Shown here one piece after another: positions 52,234 through 60,255 of a stretch of 64,000 nucleotides of DNA. This DNA is from Pseudomonas nitroreducens (GTDB taxonomy: Bacteria > Pseudomonadota > Gammaproteobacteria > Pseudomonadales > Pseudomonadaceae): contig NZ_JACHLI010000005.1 in assembly GCF_014204515.1 (NCBI RefSeq), positions 1 to 64,000 of the forward strand, read 5' to 3'. A program made the position numbers and the translations under genes. Each line of letters starts with the position of its first letter. Within the stretch, counting starts at the first letter, position 1. A model generated the notes under the pieces. That model had not been told where the DNA came from, did not search any database, and saw nothing but the letters and a program-made list of their open reading frames with translations.

Positions 52234-53105
52234 AAGGCATCATCCTCGCCGGAGGCTCCGGCACCCGCCTGCATCCCATTACCCTGGGGGTGTCCAAGCA
52301 GCTGCTGCCGATCTACGACAAGCCGATGGTGTACTACCCGCTGTCGGTGCTGATGCTCGCCGGGATCGACGACATCCTGCTGATCTGCACCCCCGCCGAC
52401 CTGGCGAACTTCCGCGCCCTGCTGGGCGACGGCGAGCAGTTCGGAGTGAGGTTGCAGTACGCCGTGCAGCCCTCGCCGGACGGGCTGGCCCAGGCCTTCC
52501 TGATCGGCGCCGAGTTCATCGGCGACGACTCGGTGTGCCTGGTGCTGGGCGACAACATCTTCTATGGCCAGGGCTTCACCGAGACCCTGCGCGAGGCGGC
52601 CGCGCGGCCCCGTGGCGCCACCGTGTTCGGCTACCAGGTGGCCGATCCGGCGCGCTTCGGCGTGGTCGAGTTCGACGCCGCCGGCCGTGTGCTTTCCATC
52701 GAGGAAAAGCCCCGCACGCCGCGTTCCAACTACGCCGTCACCGGCCTGTATTTCTACGACAACCGCGTGGTCGAGATGGCCCGCCGCATCCGCCCCTCGG
52801 CGCGCGGCGAGCTGGAGATCACCGACATCAACAACCTCTACCTGGAGCTCGGCGAACTGCACGTGAGCCTGCTCGGCCGCGGGTTCGCCTGGCTGGATAC
52901 CGGCACCCACGAGTCGCTGATGGAGGCCGGCCACTTCGTCCAGACCATCGAGCAGCGCCAGGGCCTGAAGGTCGCCTGCCTGGAGGAGATCGCCTACCAG
53001 CAGGGCTGGCTCAGCGAGGTGGCGCTGGCGCTGCAGGCCGAGCGCCTGAGCAAGACCGGCTACGGCCGCTACCTGCAGCAACTGCTGCTGGAGCCGCGCA
53101 AATGA
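52230..53105 (+). CDS. rmlA: Glucose-1-phosphate thymidylyltransferase
   Basis: A 291-residue nucleotidyltransferase making dTDP-glucose. The signature GIILAGGSGTRLHPITLGVS, KQLLPIYDKPMVYYPLSVLM and LVLGDNIFYG, plus AWLDTGTHESLMEAGHFVQT are intact. It supplies the precursor of dTDP-deoxy or amino sugars. RmlB/C/D are not present here; a chromosomal rml locus would have to complement them. The 114-base gap after it holds no gene and no clear terminator. Confidence 0.95.
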   Translation: MKGIILAGGSGTRLHPITLGVSKQLLPIYDKPMVYYPLSVLMLAGIDDILLICTPADLANFRALLGDGEQFGVRLQYAVQPSPDGLAQAFLIGAEFIGDDSVCLVLGDNIFYGQGFTETLREAAARPRGATVFGYQVADPARFGVVEFDAAGRVLSIEEKPRTPRSNYAVTGLYFYDNRVVEMARRIRPSARGELEITDINNLYLELGELHVSLLGRGFAWLDTGTHESLMEAGHFVQTIEQRQGLKVACLEEIAYQQGWLSEVALALQAERLSKTGYGRYLQQLLLEPRK

Positions 53106-53219
53106 ACCCGCACCCGGTGCCGACGCAAGCGCTGCGCGGCGACCGGCACTGCGCCCCACAACGGACTGCGCTAACGATGCAGCGGCGCCAGGAGCGGCGC
53201 CGGCAATCGCGAGGTCATC

Positions 53220-54620
53220 ATGCCTAACAAGACCAAAGGAATTCTGCGTGCGCACCAGTCGCTGATCTCGCTGGCGCACCGCCTGAGCGACATCCTGGTG
53301 ATCGTGCTCAGCGGCGTGTTCCTGCTCAGCGCCGGCAGCGGCACGCTGGAAGCCCAGCTGTGGGTGTCGGTGCTGCTGTGCGTGATGCTCTTCCACTGGC
53401 TGGGCGAGCTGAACCAGCTGTACGGCTCCTGGCGCGGCGAGTCGCTGCTGCGCGAATCGCTGAGCGTCACCCTGTACTGGTCGCTGGCGTTCTTCGCGGT
53501 GCTGCTGCTGGACATCTCCCTGCGCCATGTCGAACTGGAGGAACCGCGCCGGCTGGGCTGGTTCGCCGCCGCGCTGCTGATCATGGGCGGCTACCGCCTG
53601 GCGATCCGCATGGTCCTGCGCCTGGCCCGGCGGCACGGCTTCAACAGCCGCAACGTGGCGATCTACGGCACCGGCGAGGTCGGTGCGCGGCTGGCCCAGA
53701 CCATTCTCGGCGCGCCGTGGATGGGCCTGCGCCTGGTCGGCTTCTACGACGACCGCCCGCAGCAGATGGAGCTGGGCGAGCGGGTACCGGTGAAGGGCGA
53801 TCGCCTGGCGCTGATCGAGGCGGCGCGCTCCGGGCAGATCGACAAGGTCTACCTGACCCTGCCGCTGTCCCGCGAGCCGCTGCTCAACGAGCTGATCCGC
53901 GAGCTGTCGGACACCACGGTGTCGGTCTACCTGATTCCCGACCTGTTCATGTTCGACCTGCTGCACGCGCGCAGCGAAAGCATCAACGGGCTGGCCACCA
54001 TCAGCATCTTCGACACCCCCATGGACGGCCCCAACGCCCTGCTCAAGCGTATCGAGGACGTGCTGCTTGCCTCGCTGATCCTGCTGCTGATCGCCGTGCC
54101 CATGCTGCTGATCGCCATCGCCGTGAAGCTCACCTCGCGCGGCCCGGTGCTGTTCCGCCAGACCCGCTACGGCATGGATGGCCGGCCGATCCGCGTGTGG
54201 AAGTTCCGCAGCATGACGGTGATGGAGGACGGCGCCGCCGTCACCCAGGCCTCGCGCAACGATTCGCGCATCACCCCGCTGGGCGCCTTCCTGCGGCGCA
54301 CCTCGCTGGATGAGCTGCCACAGTTCTTCAACGTCTTGCTCGGCGACATGTCGGTGGTCGGCCCACGCCCCCACGCCGTGGCGCACAACGAGCAATACCG
54401 GCGTCAGGTCAGCCGCTACATGCTGCGTCACAAGGTCAAGCCGGGGATCACCGGCTGGGCCCAGGTGAACGGCTGGCGCGGCGAAACCGACACCCTGGAA
54501 AAGATGCAGAAACGCATCGAGTTCGACCTCGACTACATCGAGAACTGGTCCGTCTGGTGGGACCTGAAGATCGTCCTGCTGACCCTGTTCAAGGGCTTCG
54601 TCCACCGCAACGCCTACTGA
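53220..54620 (+). CDS. Undecaprenyl-phosphate sugar phosphotransferase (WcaJ-like)
   Basis: A 466-residue initiating enzyme. Four N-terminal membrane helices and a CoA-binding-like Rossmann segment (SRNVAIYGTGEVGARLAQTI) precede a fifth helix and the bacterial sugar transferase domain (about 270-466): KLTSRGPVLFRQTRYGMDGR, KFRSMTVMEDG, RRTSLDELPQFFNVLLGDMS, VVGPRPHAVAHNEQY and KPGITGWAQVNGWRGETDT. It transfers a sugar phosphate, likely glucose-1-P, to undecaprenyl phosphate to start the repeat unit. Confidence 0.93.
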   Translation: MPNKTKGILRAHQSLISLAHRLSDILVIVLSGVFLLSAGSGTLEAQLWVSVLLCVMLFHWLGELNQLYGSWRGESLLRESLSVTLYWSLAFFAVLLLDISLRHVELEEPRRLGWFAAALLIMGGYRLAIRMVLRLARRHGFNSRNVAIYGTGEVGARLAQTILGAPWMGLRLVGFYDDRPQQMELGERVPVKGDRLALIEAARSGQIDKVYLTLPLSREPLLNELIRELSDTTVSVYLIPDLFMFDLLHARSESINGLATISIFDTPMDGPNALLKRIEDVLLASLILLLIAVPMLLIAIAVKLTSRGPVLFRQTRYGMDGRPIRVWKFRSMTVMEDGAAVTQASRNDSRITPLGAFLRRTSLDELPQFFNVLLGDMSVVGPRPHAVAHNEQYRRQVSRYMLRHKVKPGITGWAQVNGWRGETDTLEKMQKRIEFDLDYIENWSVWWDLKIVLLTLFKGFVHRNAY

Positions 54621-54651
54621 GTTTCCACACTCGCTTCAAGGAAGGATTGCC

Positions 54652-55770
54652 ATGAAAAACCTGCTCGCTTTCAGCTTCGTAGTCGGCAGTCTGGCGCTAC
54701 AAGGCTGCGTCTTTTCCCCCGGTCAGCACATGACGGATTCCGATATCCAGCGCGAGGCGCAGAAGGAGGGCATGCAGATCACCCTGGTGCCGATCACGCC
54801 CCAGGTGCTGCAGCGCCAGGAAGCCGACTTCGCCGCCAAGCCCGGCTTGCCGGCCGAGCTGCTCAACTACCGGCCACCGCAGGAGGACTACGTGATCGGC
54901 GGCGGCGACGTGCTGCTGGTGACCGTCTGGGATCACCCGGAGCTCACCAGCCCCGGTTCCACCCAGCAGATGGAGGCCAACGGCCGGGTGGTCGGCGCCG
55001 ACGGCAACATCTTCTTCCCCTACGCCGGCGTCGTCCGCGCCGAAGGCCAGACCCCGGCACAGCTGCGCACGCGCCTGGCCCACCAGCTGGGCAGAAAGGG
55101 CATCGTCGACCCGCAGGTGGACGTCACCGTGCTGCGCTATGCCAGCCAGCACGTGGTGCTCTCCGGGGCCTTCCAGAATGGCGGCCAGGTCGAGCTGAAC
55201 AACACGCCCACCACCCTGGTGCAGGCGGTCAGCAAGGCCGGAGTGATCGCCGGCGAGGCCGACCTGTCGGGGCTGACCCTCAAGCGTGACGGCCGCGAGT
55301 ACGTCATCGACGTCGATGCGCTGAACCGCAGCGGTTCGACGCTCAGCGGCATGTACCTGAAGAACGGCGACCAGATCCACCTGCCCTACAACGATCGCAA
55401 GAAGGTCTACGTGGTCGGCGAGGTGGAGCGCCCGCAGGTGGTCACCTACCGCACCACCGGCCTGTCGCTGCTGGAGGTGCTCGGCAACGCCGGCGGCCTG
55501 GCCCCGGAAACCTCCGACGGCGACTCGGTCTACGTGATCCGCGGCAACCCCGACTCGGTCGCCGGACAGTCCTCGGGCACCTTCAAGGCGCAGGTCTTCC
55601 ACCTGGAAGCCAAGCGCCCGACCGCCTACGCGCTGGCCCGCGAGTTCGCCATGCAGCCGCAGGACGTGGTGTTCATCGGCCCGGCCAACATCACCCGCTG
55701 GAACCGCTTCATCAGCCAGCTGCTGCCGTCGGCCTCGATCGTCAGTACCAGCGCCGCGATGGGGAACTGA
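54652..55770 (+). CDS. wza: Wza-type polysaccharide export lipoprotein
   Basis: A 372-residue outer-membrane exporter. The signal peptide ends in the lipobox LALQGC (Cys near 19). The PES domain VIGGGDVLLVTVWDHPELTS, PAGRV-like turn and two SLBB repeats follow (VVLSGAFQNGGQVELNNTPT; VYVVGEVERPQVVTYRTTGL). It forms the export channel that docks with Wzc. It is the last gene of the operon; a terminator follows about 180 bases later. Confidence 0.95.
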   Translation: MKNLLAFSFVVGSLALQGCVFSPGQHMTDSDIQREAQKEGMQITLVPITPQVLQRQEADFAAKPGLPAELLNYRPPQEDYVIGGGDVLLVTVWDHPELTSPGSTQQMEANGRVVGADGNIFFPYAGVVRAEGQTPAQLRTRLAHQLGRKGIVDPQVDVTVLRYASQHVVLSGAFQNGGQVELNNTPTTLVQAVSKAGVIAGEADLSGLTLKRDGREYVIDVDALNRSGSTLSGMYLKNGDQIHLPYNDRKKVYVVGEVERPQVVTYRTTGLSLLEVLGNAGGLAPETSDGDSVYVIRGNPDSVAGQSSGTFKAQVFHLEAKRPTAYALAREFAMQPQDVVFIGPANITRWNRFISQLLPSASIVSTSAAMGN

Positions 55771-55946
55771 CGAGGCACGAGCCGATAGGGAGATTTTTCC
55801 TACTGCAATCGGCGGCTCCCGGGAATCGACTTCCCGGCGAGCGGCCAGGATGATCGCCGGCGGCTGGTGCGCCTACGCACTCCTCCGACGGCAGGGGCCT
55901 ATCCTGCCTCAACCTTTTAGGGCCCTCTCCCTAGCACGAGGCCCTG

Positions 55947-55983
55947 AACCCGCCCGCGTTGCAGCGCTGGCGGGTTTTTTTTG
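55947..55983 (+). terminator. Rho-independent terminator of the exopolysaccharide operon
   Basis: AACCCGCC-CGCGTTGCAGCGCT-GGCGGGTT hairpin followed by eight T, 177 bases after wza. Confidence 0.88.
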
Positions 55984-56597
55984 CGCGAAATTCGCCGGGT
56001 TGCCGGCGGGTGATTCCTACATCCGAATTGCCGTCCGGGGTACCCCTACCGATCAACTGCGCAATGCCAGTGAGGGGCGTATCATATATTCCATAAAGAA
56101 ATTACATATTAAGAATTAATTCTTTTTGGATTTATGACGGTTCTTTTATCGTGGCCCTGCGTCGCCGCGAGCGGTCGCGGGTGAGCGAAAGGGTGGCGGG
56201 TAACCGCCAGTCGCGGGGAGATGAATGGCGGTTTTCCGCTGATCCGGTGTCGGGGAATGGCTCGTTGAACGAGCCGGAAGCCGGAAACAGGTGGCTGCGG
56301 GACAAGGCGGGCGGGTTGGCCTGGGGATTGCCTTGTCTGCTGGCGAATGCTTCGAGCATCGCCACAACAACAAGACACGAGAACCGATCCATGCCATTCC
56401 CTTCTTCTGCCGTATCCCTGTCCGCCTGCCTGCGCTGCGTTCCCGCCTAGCGGGGCGCTGAAACAACCTACGAATCCTGCATGCCCGTCGTGCTCGTCAC
56501 GTCGTGGCCGCTGCCTGCCATTCGGACGGACTCCCGGGGGAGCCAGTCGTGGTGGCGAATGGCGTGTTTCCAAGATCAATAAAATGGGGAAATTCCA
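55984..56597 (+). promoter_or_regulatory. Region upstream of oprE with AT-rich patch and candidate sigma-54 promoter
   Basis: No gene is supported in this 600-base gap. An AT-rich patch at about 56075-56145 includes the perfect palindrome AAGAATTAATTCTT (56111-56124). At 56317-56332 TGGCCTGGGGATTGCC has GG and GC exactly 10 bases apart and matches the RpoN pattern at most positions; the leader to the oprE ATG would be about 255 bases. RpoN dependence has been reported for oprE of P. aeruginosa, supporting the call. Confidence 0.5.
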
Positions 56598-57956
56598 ATG
56601 AAAAGCCGCACTCTCACGCAATCGGGCCTCGCGCTCGCCATCGCTGCCGCAGGTCTTGCGCAATCCGCCGTCGCCGGTGGATTCGTCGAAGACAGCAAGG
56701 CCAGCCTGACCCTGCGCAACTTCTACATCAACACCGACAACCGCAACGGCACCGCCGAGCCGAGCAAGCAGGAAGAGTGGGGCCAGGGCTTCCTGCTCAA
56801 CTACACCTCCGGCTTCACCGAAGGCACCGTGGGCTTCGGCGTCGACGCCCTGGGCCTGCTGGGCGTGCGCCTGGACAGCGGCAAGGGCACCCACTACAAC
56901 CCGACCAGCTCCAGCTTCTCGGGCACCGTGTTCCCCACCGACGGCGATGGCCGTGCGGTCGATGATTTCTCCCACCTGGGCGCCACCGGCAAGGTGAAGG
57001 TCTCCAGCACCGTGCTGCAGTACGGCACCCTGCTGCCCAAGCTGCCGGTCGTGACCTACAACGACGGTCGCCTGCTGCCGCAGACCTTCGAAGGTGGCCA
57101 GGTCACTTCCAACGAGTTCAAGGACCTGACCCTGCTCGGTGGCCAGCTCGAACACATGAAGGGCCGCAGCTCCAGCAACAACGAAGGCCTGTCCATCGCC
57201 GGCGCCAACAACGCCCGTACCGGCCAGTTCGTCAACAAGTTCTACTACGGCGGCGCCGACTACAAGCTGACCAAGGACCTGACGCTGCAGTACTACTACG
57301 GCAACCTGCAGGACTTCTACAAACAGCACTTCCTCGGCCTGCAGCACAACTGGGCGATCGGCCCGGGCGTACTGAAATCCGACCTGCGCTACTTCCACAG
57401 CAGCGACGACGGCAAGAACGGCAACGACTCGCGCTACTACACCAGCGGTTACTACGGTAATGGCGTGACCAAGGGTGAAGTCGACAACCGCGCCTGGAGC
57501 GGCCTGTTCACCTACACCGTCAGCGGCCACAGCTTCGGCGCCGGCTACCAGCAGCTCAGCGGCAACAGCGACTTCCCGTTCATCAACAACGGCGACGGCG
57601 CCACCGCCTACCTGATCACCGACGTGCAGATCGGCAAGTTCCTGCGCGCCGGCGAGCGCACCTGGCAGGTCCGCTACGGCTACGATTTCGCCCAGGCCGG
57701 CCTGCCGGGGCTGACCTTCCAGACCCTGTACCTGCACGGCGACAACATCGACACCCGCTATGGCGACAAGAGCGAGTGGGAGCGTGACATCTCCCTGGCC
57801 TACGTGATCCCGGACGGCACCTTCAAGGGCCTGGGCTTCACCTGGAAGAACGCCTCCCTGCGCAGCGGCCTGCCGACCACCGGCAGCGGCACCGCAACCC
57901 AGCGCGACCAGGACGAGAACCGCCTGATCGTCAGCTACACCATCCCGCTGCTGTAA
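56598..57956 (+). CDS. oprE: OprD-family outer-membrane porin OprE
   Basis: A 452-residue beta-barrel porin with signal peptide (IAAAGLAQSAVAGGFVEDSK, cut after AVA). It shows OprD-family features: GFVEDSKASLTLRNFYINTD, the EWGQGFLLNYTSGFTEGTVG first hairpins and the C-terminal Leu preceded by aromatic-alternating strand (RLIVSYTIPLL). Position before aguA matches P. aeruginosa oprE (PA0291). Substrates are probably small anions or amino acids. Ribosome binding is weak (ggggaaattcc). A strong terminator follows. Confidence 0.9.
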   Translation: MKSRTLTQSGLALAIAAAGLAQSAVAGGFVEDSKASLTLRNFYINTDNRNGTAEPSKQEEWGQGFLLNYTSGFTEGTVGFGVDALGLLGVRLDSGKGTHYNPTSSSFSGTVFPTDGDGRAVDDFSHLGATGKVKVSSTVLQYGTLLPKLPVVTYNDGRLLPQTFEGGQVTSNEFKDLTLLGGQLEHMKGRSSSNNEGLSIAGANNARTGQFVNKFYYGGADYKLTKDLTLQYYYGNLQDFYKQHFLGLQHNWAIGPGVLKSDLRYFHSSDDGKNGNDSRYYTSGYYGNGVTKGEVDNRAWSGLFTYTVSGHSFGAGYQQLSGNSDFPFINNGDGATAYLITDVQIGKFLRAGERTWQVRYGYDFAQAGLPGLTFQTLYLHGDNIDTRYGDKSEWERDISLAYVIPDGTFKGLGFTWKNASLRSGLPTTGSGTATQRDQDENRLIVSYTIPLL

Positions 57957-57971
57957 GACTTCACGGGCTGG

Positions 57972-58010
57972 AAAAAAAGCCGCCGTCCTCGCCAGAGGCG
58001 GCGGCTTTTT
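57972..58010 (+). terminator. Rho-independent terminator after oprE
   Basis: AAAAGCCGCCG-TCCTCGCCAGAGG-CGGCGGCTTTTT hairpin, 15 bases after the oprE stop. Confidence 0.9.
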
Positions 58011-58042
58011 CATGGGGCTTATCGCCTGCGGCGGCAGTTCTG

Positions 58043-58110
58043 CGTAGGAGCGAGCTCGCTCGCGAACGGCTTGGCAGGGGGCTTGTTCGCGAGCAAGCTC
58101 GCTCCTGCAG
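58043..58110. repeat. REP palindrome
   Basis: GTAGGAGCGAGC...GCTCGCGAAC and GTTCGCGAGC...GCTCGCTCCTGC form an imperfect inverted repeat of the same type as 26439-26509. Confidence 0.8.
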
Positions 58111-58127
58111 AAAGGCCGATTGCCAAT

Positions 58128-58166
58128 GAAAAAGGCCGTCGCTCCGTGAGGGGCGACGGCCTTTTT
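58128..58166 (-). terminator. Terminator hairpin at the end of aguA
   Basis: GAAAAAGGCCGTCGC, loop, GCGACGGCCTTTTTC; symmetrical, 12 bases past the aguA stop on the minus strand. Confidence 0.85.
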
Positions 58167-58177
58167 CTTTCAGCGGA

Positions 58178-59287
58178 TCAGCGCTTGCGCGGCGCCGGCT
58201 GCTGCTGGGTGATGCAGTGGATATTGCCGCCGCCCAGGAGGATCTCGCGGCCCGGCACCATGACGATCTCGTGCTCGGGGAAGATGCGCTTCAAGGTCGC
58301 TTCGGCTTCGGCGTCCGCCGGGTCGTCGAAGCGCGGCGCGATGATGCCGCCGTTGACGATCAGGAAGTTGACGTAGGAACCGGCCAGGCGGATCGACGGA
58401 TCGCGCGGCTGGGTGCCGATCACCAGGTCGATGCCTTCGCACTCGGCCTCGGTGGCGTGGATCGGGCCGGGGATGACGATCTTGTGCACGGTCAGCTGGC
58501 GGCCCTTGGCGTCGCGGGCGGTTTCCAGCACGCGCATGGCGGCCTGGCAGCGCTCGTAGTTCGGGTCGTTCACATCGTCGGTCCAGGCCAGCAGCACTTC
58601 GCCGGGACGTACGTAGCAGCAGAAGTTGTCGACGTGGCCGTCGGTCTCGTCGTTGAACAGGCCGTCCGGCAGCCAGATCACGGTGTCGATGGCCAGGTGC
58701 TCGCGCAGCACGGCCTCGATTTCTTCGCGGCTCATGTGCGGGTTGCGGTTGTGGTTGAGCAGGCATTCCTCGGTGGTGATGACCGTGCCTTCGCCGTCCA
58801 CATGGATGGAACCGCCTTCCAGTACGAAGCCTTCGGTGCGGTAGCCGTCGCAGCGCTCGATGCCGAGGATCTTGCTCGCCACCTGGTCGTCGCGGTGCCA
58901 CGGGAAGTACAGGCCGCCTTCCAGGCCGCCCCAGGCGTTGAAGGTCCAGTCCACGCCGCGCACGTCGCCCTGGTCATTGGTGACGAAGGTTGGGCCGGTG
59001 TCGCGCACCCAGGCGTCGTCGTTGCTGATTTCCACCACGCGGATGTTGGCGGCATCGGCCAGCTGGGCACGGGCGTTCTCGTACTGGCCGGCGGAAACGC
59101 CGATGGTCACCGGCTCGAAACGGGCAATGGCGCGGGCCACGGCGCTGAAGGCAGCCTGCGCGGGCTTGCCGCCCAGGCGCCAGTTGTCCGGACGCTCGGG
59201 CCAGACCATCCAGGTCTGGGTCTGGGGTTCCCATTCCGCCGGCATGCGGAAGCCATCGGCGCGGGGAGTGCTGGTCAGCGTGGTCAT
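58178..59287 (-). CDS. aguA: Agmatine deiminase
   Basis: A 369-residue enzyme hydrolysing agmatine to N-carbamoylputrescine and ammonia. Family motifs: MPAEWEPQTQTWMVWPERPD, ISNDDAWVRDTGPTFVTNDQ, VLEGGSIHVDGEGTV, DGHVDNFCCYVRPGEVLLAW and the catalytic Cys in ILLGGGNIHCITQQQP. Start at 59287 (MTTLTSTPRADG). In P. aeruginosa aguB, whose product converts N-carbamoylputrescine to putrescine, is the neighbour between aguA and aguR; it is absent here. Confidence 0.95.
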   Translation of the reverse strand: MTTLTSTPRADGFRMPAEWEPQTQTWMVWPERPDNWRLGGKPAQAAFSAVARAIARFEPVTIGVSAGQYENARAQLADAANIRVVEISNDDAWVRDTGPTFVTNDQGDVRGVDWTFNAWGGLEGGLYFPWHRDDQVASKILGIERCDGYRTEGFVLEGGSIHVDGEGTVITTEECLLNHNRNPHMSREEIEAVLREHLAIDTVIWLPDGLFNDETDGHVDNFCCYVRPGEVLLAWTDDVNDPNYERCQAAMRVLETARDAKGRQLTVHKIVIPGPIHATEAECEGIDLVIGTQPRDPSIRLAGSYVNFLIVNGGIIAPRFDDPADAEAEATLKRIFPEHEIVMVPGREILLGGGNIHCITQQQPAPRKR

Positions 59288-59337
59288 GGGGCGGTCCTTG
59301 GTCAGTGCTTCGTGGAAGGGGCGAGTCGATAGCCATC

Positions 59338-59370
59338 GATGGGTATCGCTGCGCTCCACCCATCCTACGG
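59338..59370. repeat. REP half-element
   Basis: GATGGGTATCGCTGCGCTCC followed by ACCCATCCTACG matches one arm of the palindrome at 26538-26620, between aguA and its regulator. Confidence 0.65.
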
Positions 59371-59478
59371 AGTGGGTTGTGTCATTCGAGAGGCCGTCGC
59401 CTTCGAGTGCCGCGAGCGGCCAGTATAGGTTGCCCACCTTGGACTCGCGCCGAAGTATCGTCGGGTTGGATGATTTAT

Positions 59479-59561
59479 AACCGATAAAAATCGGTTTATT
59501 AAGGGTGTAATTGAAATATTCAGCCCACTTATCCGGATATTTATCGGATAAAAATCGATTA
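59479..59561. promoter_or_regulatory. Candidate AguR-like operators upstream of aguA
   Basis: AACCGAT-AAAA-ATCGGTT (59479-59496) is a perfect 18-base palindrome. A related sequence, TCGGATAAAAATCGATT, lies at 59544-59560, and TTATCC...GGATAA at 59529-59551. They share GATAAAAATCG and occupy the aguA promoter side, next to the TetR regulator gene. Confidence 0.55.
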
Positions 59562-60200
59562 TTCGAGGGGCGCGGCGCGTTTCGGCAGGCAGGGCGGCAG
59601 GTACAGCGAGAGGTAGGCGTCGATCACCCGCATGCCTTCTTCGGCCAGGCGCTCGGTAATCCGCCCGTGGCGCTGTACCGAGAGCGCATAGACGCGATCG
59701 CCCAGTTCGATGGCCAGGCTGAACACTTCGATGTCCTGGGGCAGCGGCGGCAGCTCGAAGTGCCGTTCGAACAGTTTGCGCATGGCCTGGCCGAGTTGCA
59801 CGTCGTGCTGGCTGTCGGCCTGGGTGACTTCGGCGAGGCCGTGGCTGGCGAGGATCAGCTGGCGTGCGGCGGCATCGTCGGCGTAGACGGCCAGGGTGCG
59901 CTGTTCGACCAGCCGCGCGAGGTCGCGCCAGTCGCGCAGGACGGCGTGGTCGACGGATTGTTCCAGGCAGGCGCGGAAGGCGGCGTGGACGTCGCTGGTC
60001 AGCCCCTGGAGCAGCGCCGGGACGCTGGGGAAGAAGTGGTAGACGGAGGAGGGCGGGATGTCCGCGCGCTCGGCCACCGCGTAGATCGACAGGCCCGCCG
60101 CGCCGCCTTCCGCCAGCTGTGCGCGGGCGGCGTCGAGAATCACGGCGATGCGTGCCTGGCTGCTGGCGCGGGGCTTGCGGGTGGGCGAGGGGGCGGGCAT
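59559..60200 (-). CDS. aguR: TetR-family regulator, AguR-like
   Basis: A 213-residue repressor with a basic N-terminus (PSPTRKPRASSQARIAVILD), the TetR helix-turn-helix GAAGLSIYAVAERADIPPSS, VYHFFPSVPALLQGL. Position between the agmatine deiminase gene and a polyamine-binding protein gene is that of P. aeruginosa aguR, the agmatine-responsive repressor of aguBA. Start at 60200 was chosen; 60254 is an alternative in the same frame. Palindromes just beyond its stop probably bind it. Confidence 0.8.
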   Translation of the reverse strand: MPAPSPTRKPRASSQARIAVILDAARAQLAEGGAAGLSIYAVAERADIPPSSVYHFFPSVPALLQGLTSDVHAAFRACLEQSVDHAVLRDWRDLARLVEQRTLAVYADDAAARQLILASHGLAEVTQADSQHDVQLGQAMRKLFERHFELPPLPQDIEVFSLAIELGDRVYALSVQRHGRITERLAEEGMRVIDAYLSLYLPPCLPKRAAPLE

Positions 60201-60255
60201 GGCGGTCTCCGGAGCTGGGCGGTCATTGGACGCCAGCTCCGGGGTGTTCGGCAAG

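Noticed and set aside
56560..56590. ANR/FNR box before oprE (half-site ATCAA)
   Set aside because: Only one half of TTGAT-N4-ATCAA is present; the other half has several mismatches.
56109..58013. 634-codon minus-strand frame opposite oprE
   Set aside because: Antisense to a typical OprD-family porin with signal peptide and flanking terminators; Val/Ala/Gly/Gln-rich artefact.
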